Assembly (NCBI RefSeq): GCF_048771995.1 | Contig: NC_133026.1 | Coordinates: 151,489,001 to 151,553,000 of the forward strand | Direction: 5' to 3' | DNA length: 64,000 bases | Source of the DNA: Taeniopygia guttata | Taxonomy: Eukaryota > Chordata > Aves > Passeriformes > Estrildidae | In this document: one piece after another, positions 62,801 through 64,000 of the stretch | How positions within the stretch are numbered: position 1 is the first letter of the stretch | How the letters are laid out: every line of letters begins with the position of its first letter | Translations under genes and position numbers: made by a program | Notes under the pieces: generated by a model | Databases searched by the model: none | Told to the model about the DNA's origin: nothing | The model's input: the letters and a program-made list of their open reading frames with translations, nothing else

Positions 62801-63908
62801 GCCTTATCCCGATTCCAACCCTGATCCCAATCCCGGCCCTGATCCCAATCCCAGCCCCAATCCTGATCTTGATCCCAATCCTGATCCCATTTCCAGTCCC
62901 AACCCTGATCCCAATCGCAATCCTGATCCTGATCCCATTCCCAGACCTGATCCCAATCCCGATCCCGATCCCAATCCCGATCCTGATCCCATTCCCAACC
63001 CTGATCCTAATCCCAATCGTGATCCCGATCCCAATCCCAATCCCGATCCCAAACCTTTATCCCAACCCTGATCCCAATCCCAGTCCCAATCCCAACCCTG
63101 ATCCCGATCCCGATCCCGATCCCAACCCCGATCCCGATCCCAGCCCTGATCCCGATCCCAATCCCAGATTTCCCCTCTCCATTCCGGCTCCTCCCGGCCC
63201 CAAACCCCCCCCGGTGCCCATCCCGTGGGATCGGGAATTGGCAAAATTGGGATTTGGGAATGGGAATTCCAGGATTTGGAAAATCCGTGATTTGGGAATT
63301 CCAGGACTGGAAATCCAGGATTTGGGAATTCAGGGGCTGGAAATTCAGGATTTGGGAATTTCAGGACTGGAAAATCTGGGATTTGGGAATTCAGAGGCTG
63401 GAAATTATGGGATTTGGGTTTTGGGAATTCCAGAGGCAGGAAATCTGGGATTTGGGGGTTGGGAATTCCAGGATTTGGGATTTTCAGGGGCTGAAAAATC
63501 CGGGATTGGGGAATTCCAGGGGCTGGGAAATCGGGATTTGGAATTTCCAGGGCCTGGGAAATTGGGATTTGGGAATGGGAATTCTGGGATTTGGGAATTC
63601 CAGGGGCTGGAAAATCTGGAATTTGGGAATTCCAGGGCTTGGGAAATTGGGATTTGGGAATTCCAGGGGCTGGGCATTCCGGGATTTTGGGGATTGGGAG
63701 TTGGAATTAAAAGATTTGGGAATTCCGTGATTTGGGAATTCCAGGGGCTGGGAATTCCGGGATTTTTGGGAATTCCAGGATTTGGGAATTGCAGGGGCCG
63801 GGAATTCCGGGAATTCCGGGAATTTGGGAATTGCGGGCTCACGCTGGCCAAGCCGCTGTCCAGGTCCGGCAGCGCCACCTCCGGCACCGCCACCGCCGGG
63901 CTGAAGAG
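56557..63908 (-). CDS. HSF1: Heat shock factor 1, last three coding exons (5' part lies beyond 64000)
   Basis: On the minus strand, 63908-63843, 62007-61938 and 56801-56557 join in phase to 126 C-terminal residues. The first gives [20 protein letters not shown] then AS, the second [20 protein letters not shown] then GDS, and the third [16 protein letters not shown] and [12 protein letters not shown]. These match mammalian HSF1 (LFSPSVTVPDMSLPDLDSSL, IQELLS, SGKQLVHYTAQPLFLLD, FELGEG). HSF1 is the trimeric nuclear activator of heat-shock genes; this part is the C-terminal activation domain. The bird tail has EYPEE repeats in place of the mammalian ending, then [11 protein letters not shown] and TAA. 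DNA-binding and trimerisation exons are not in the window. The last intron is 5.1 kb, almost all copies of the exon edges. Confidence 0.95.
56802..58850 (-). repeat. HSF1 last-exon start plus acceptor amplified about 21 times
   Basis: On the minus strand each unit (about 75-120 bp) holds tttttccag followed by GGAAGCAGCTG and CACGGTGCATGATCCCAATC filler. Copies lie near 56872, 56962, 57062, 57142, 57237, 57339, 57434, 57511, 57602, 57724, 57828, 57931, 58014, 58099, 58201, 58312, 58414, 58499, 58605, 58683 and 58787. Four (near 57210, 57400, 58070, 58470) are longer, reaching GTGGATTATCC and coding [14 protein letters not shown]. Nearly all keep the AG acceptor. The nearest two are in frame with the true exon (81 and 171 bases upstream). 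Confidence 0.95.
58880..58965 (-). mobile_element. Probable 3' end remnant of a CR1 LINE
   Basis: The minus strand reads CTGAGGGAGCCCTTCCCACC then CAAACTGTCCTGGAATTCC, close to the conserved CR1 tail (CCCTTCCAACCCAAACCATTC). It is the only non-repetitive stretch between the two HSF1 intron arrays. The match is from memory of the family, not a search. Confidence 0.4.
58966..59790. repeat. CCCAATCCCGATCCCATCC repeat, HSF1 last intron
   Basis: Six-base-based units (CCCAATCC, CCCGATCC, CAAACCTAACC) with blocks of about 60-100 bp. Confidence 0.9.
59800..61937 (-). repeat. HSF1 penultimate-exon end plus donor amplified about 40 times
   Basis: On the minus strand units of about 36-65 bp hold GGGGGACTCCGGTATCCC or variants, followed by AATGGGAATTTGGG and GGATATTTGGGAATG. 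The true exon end is GGCGACTCCG then gtattccc. The unit therefore contains the last exon bases and the donor. Translated, units give GDSGIP, as the exon read through its donor would. Many copies keep GT; the nearest is 45 bases (15 codons, in frame) downstream of the true donor. Confidence 0.93.
61938..62007 (-). CDS. HSF1: HSF1 penultimate exon
   Basis: [20 protein letters not shown] then GDS plus one base. The acceptor is ccggcag and the donor gtattc (weak). The final GACTCCG and the donor recur through the following intron. Confidence 0.92.
62150..63180. repeat. CCCGATCCCAATCCCAGCC repeat, HSF1 intron
   Basis: 6-bp-based units (GATCCC, AATCCC, AGCCCT) lie between the penultimate and activation-domain exons. 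The unit resembles 58966-59790. Confidence 0.93.
63230..63840. repeat. GGGATTTGGGAATTCCAGGGGCTGG repeat, HSF1 intron
   Basis: Units of about 25-35 bp run up to the activation-domain exon. 63910-64000 continues with CCCGGGAATTCCCGG units and no further exon is seen. Confidence 0.9.
63843..63908 (-). CDS. HSF1: HSF1 activation-domain exon
   Basis: Twenty-two codons, [20 protein letters not shown] then AS, phase 0-0. The acceptor (minus strand) is tcccgcag and the donor gtgagc. Confidence 0.94.
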
Positions 63909-64000
63909 CTGCGGGAAAAGCGGGAACGGCGTCGGAATTCCCGGAATTCCCGGGAAAAACCCGACCCAGACCAGGGAATTCCCGGGAAAAAGCTGTCCCG

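Overview
This is vertebrate nuclear DNA, almost certainly from a bird, and most likely a GC-rich microchromosome of the kind where genes were long missing from assemblies. Four split genes with GT-AG introns can be read. Nearly everything else (over 90% of the window) is short tandem repeat. The proteins match CYP11B, DGAT1 and HSF1, and one fragment resembles the 3' end of an avian CR1 retrotransposon. The very long open frames on both strands are products of repeat units that avoid stop codons, not genes.

Layout. 1-4037 (+): the last two coding exons of a CYP11B-type mitochondrial steroid hydroxylase, then a GGGGTCAC repeat, six octamer motifs (ATGCAAAT type) at exact 11-bp spacing and an AATAAA (5340). 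6720-7190: CpG-rich promoter with four inverted CCAAT boxes. 6943-37805 (+): complete DGAT1 with 17 coding exons, about 485 residues, with the catalytic His at 415. 37806-41460: repeats, including seven copies (counting the real one) of the DGAT1 terminal coding segment, TCF/LEF-like inverted pairs and a 21-bp CATATG repeat. 41470-51315 (+): a second CpG promoter and a small eight-exon gene I do not recognise. It predicts a 110-residue secreted, acidic Ser/Pro-rich protein, with its own AATAAA. 56557-63908 (-): the last three coding exons of HSF1, with the rest of the gene beyond 64000.

How it fits together. In mammals DGAT1 and HSF1 are neighbours tail to tail. That order is kept here, but the small unknown gene lies between them and CYP11B sits directly upstream of DGAT1. 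The genes have unrelated roles: steroid synthesis, triacylglycerol synthesis, heat-shock transcription and unknown.

The most striking observation is that several tandem arrays contain pieces of the adjoining exon together with its splice site. The last HSF1 intron starts with about forty copies of the end of the penultimate exon plus its donor, and ends with about twenty-one extra copies of the start of the last exon plus its acceptor. DGAT1 exon 17 is repeated six more times after its stop. DGAT1 exons 2, 13 and 14 and CYP11B exon 9 have partial copies of their edges in the adjacent intron. This suggests that arrays here grow from, or capture, exon borders, producing many decoy splice sites and in-frame alternatives.
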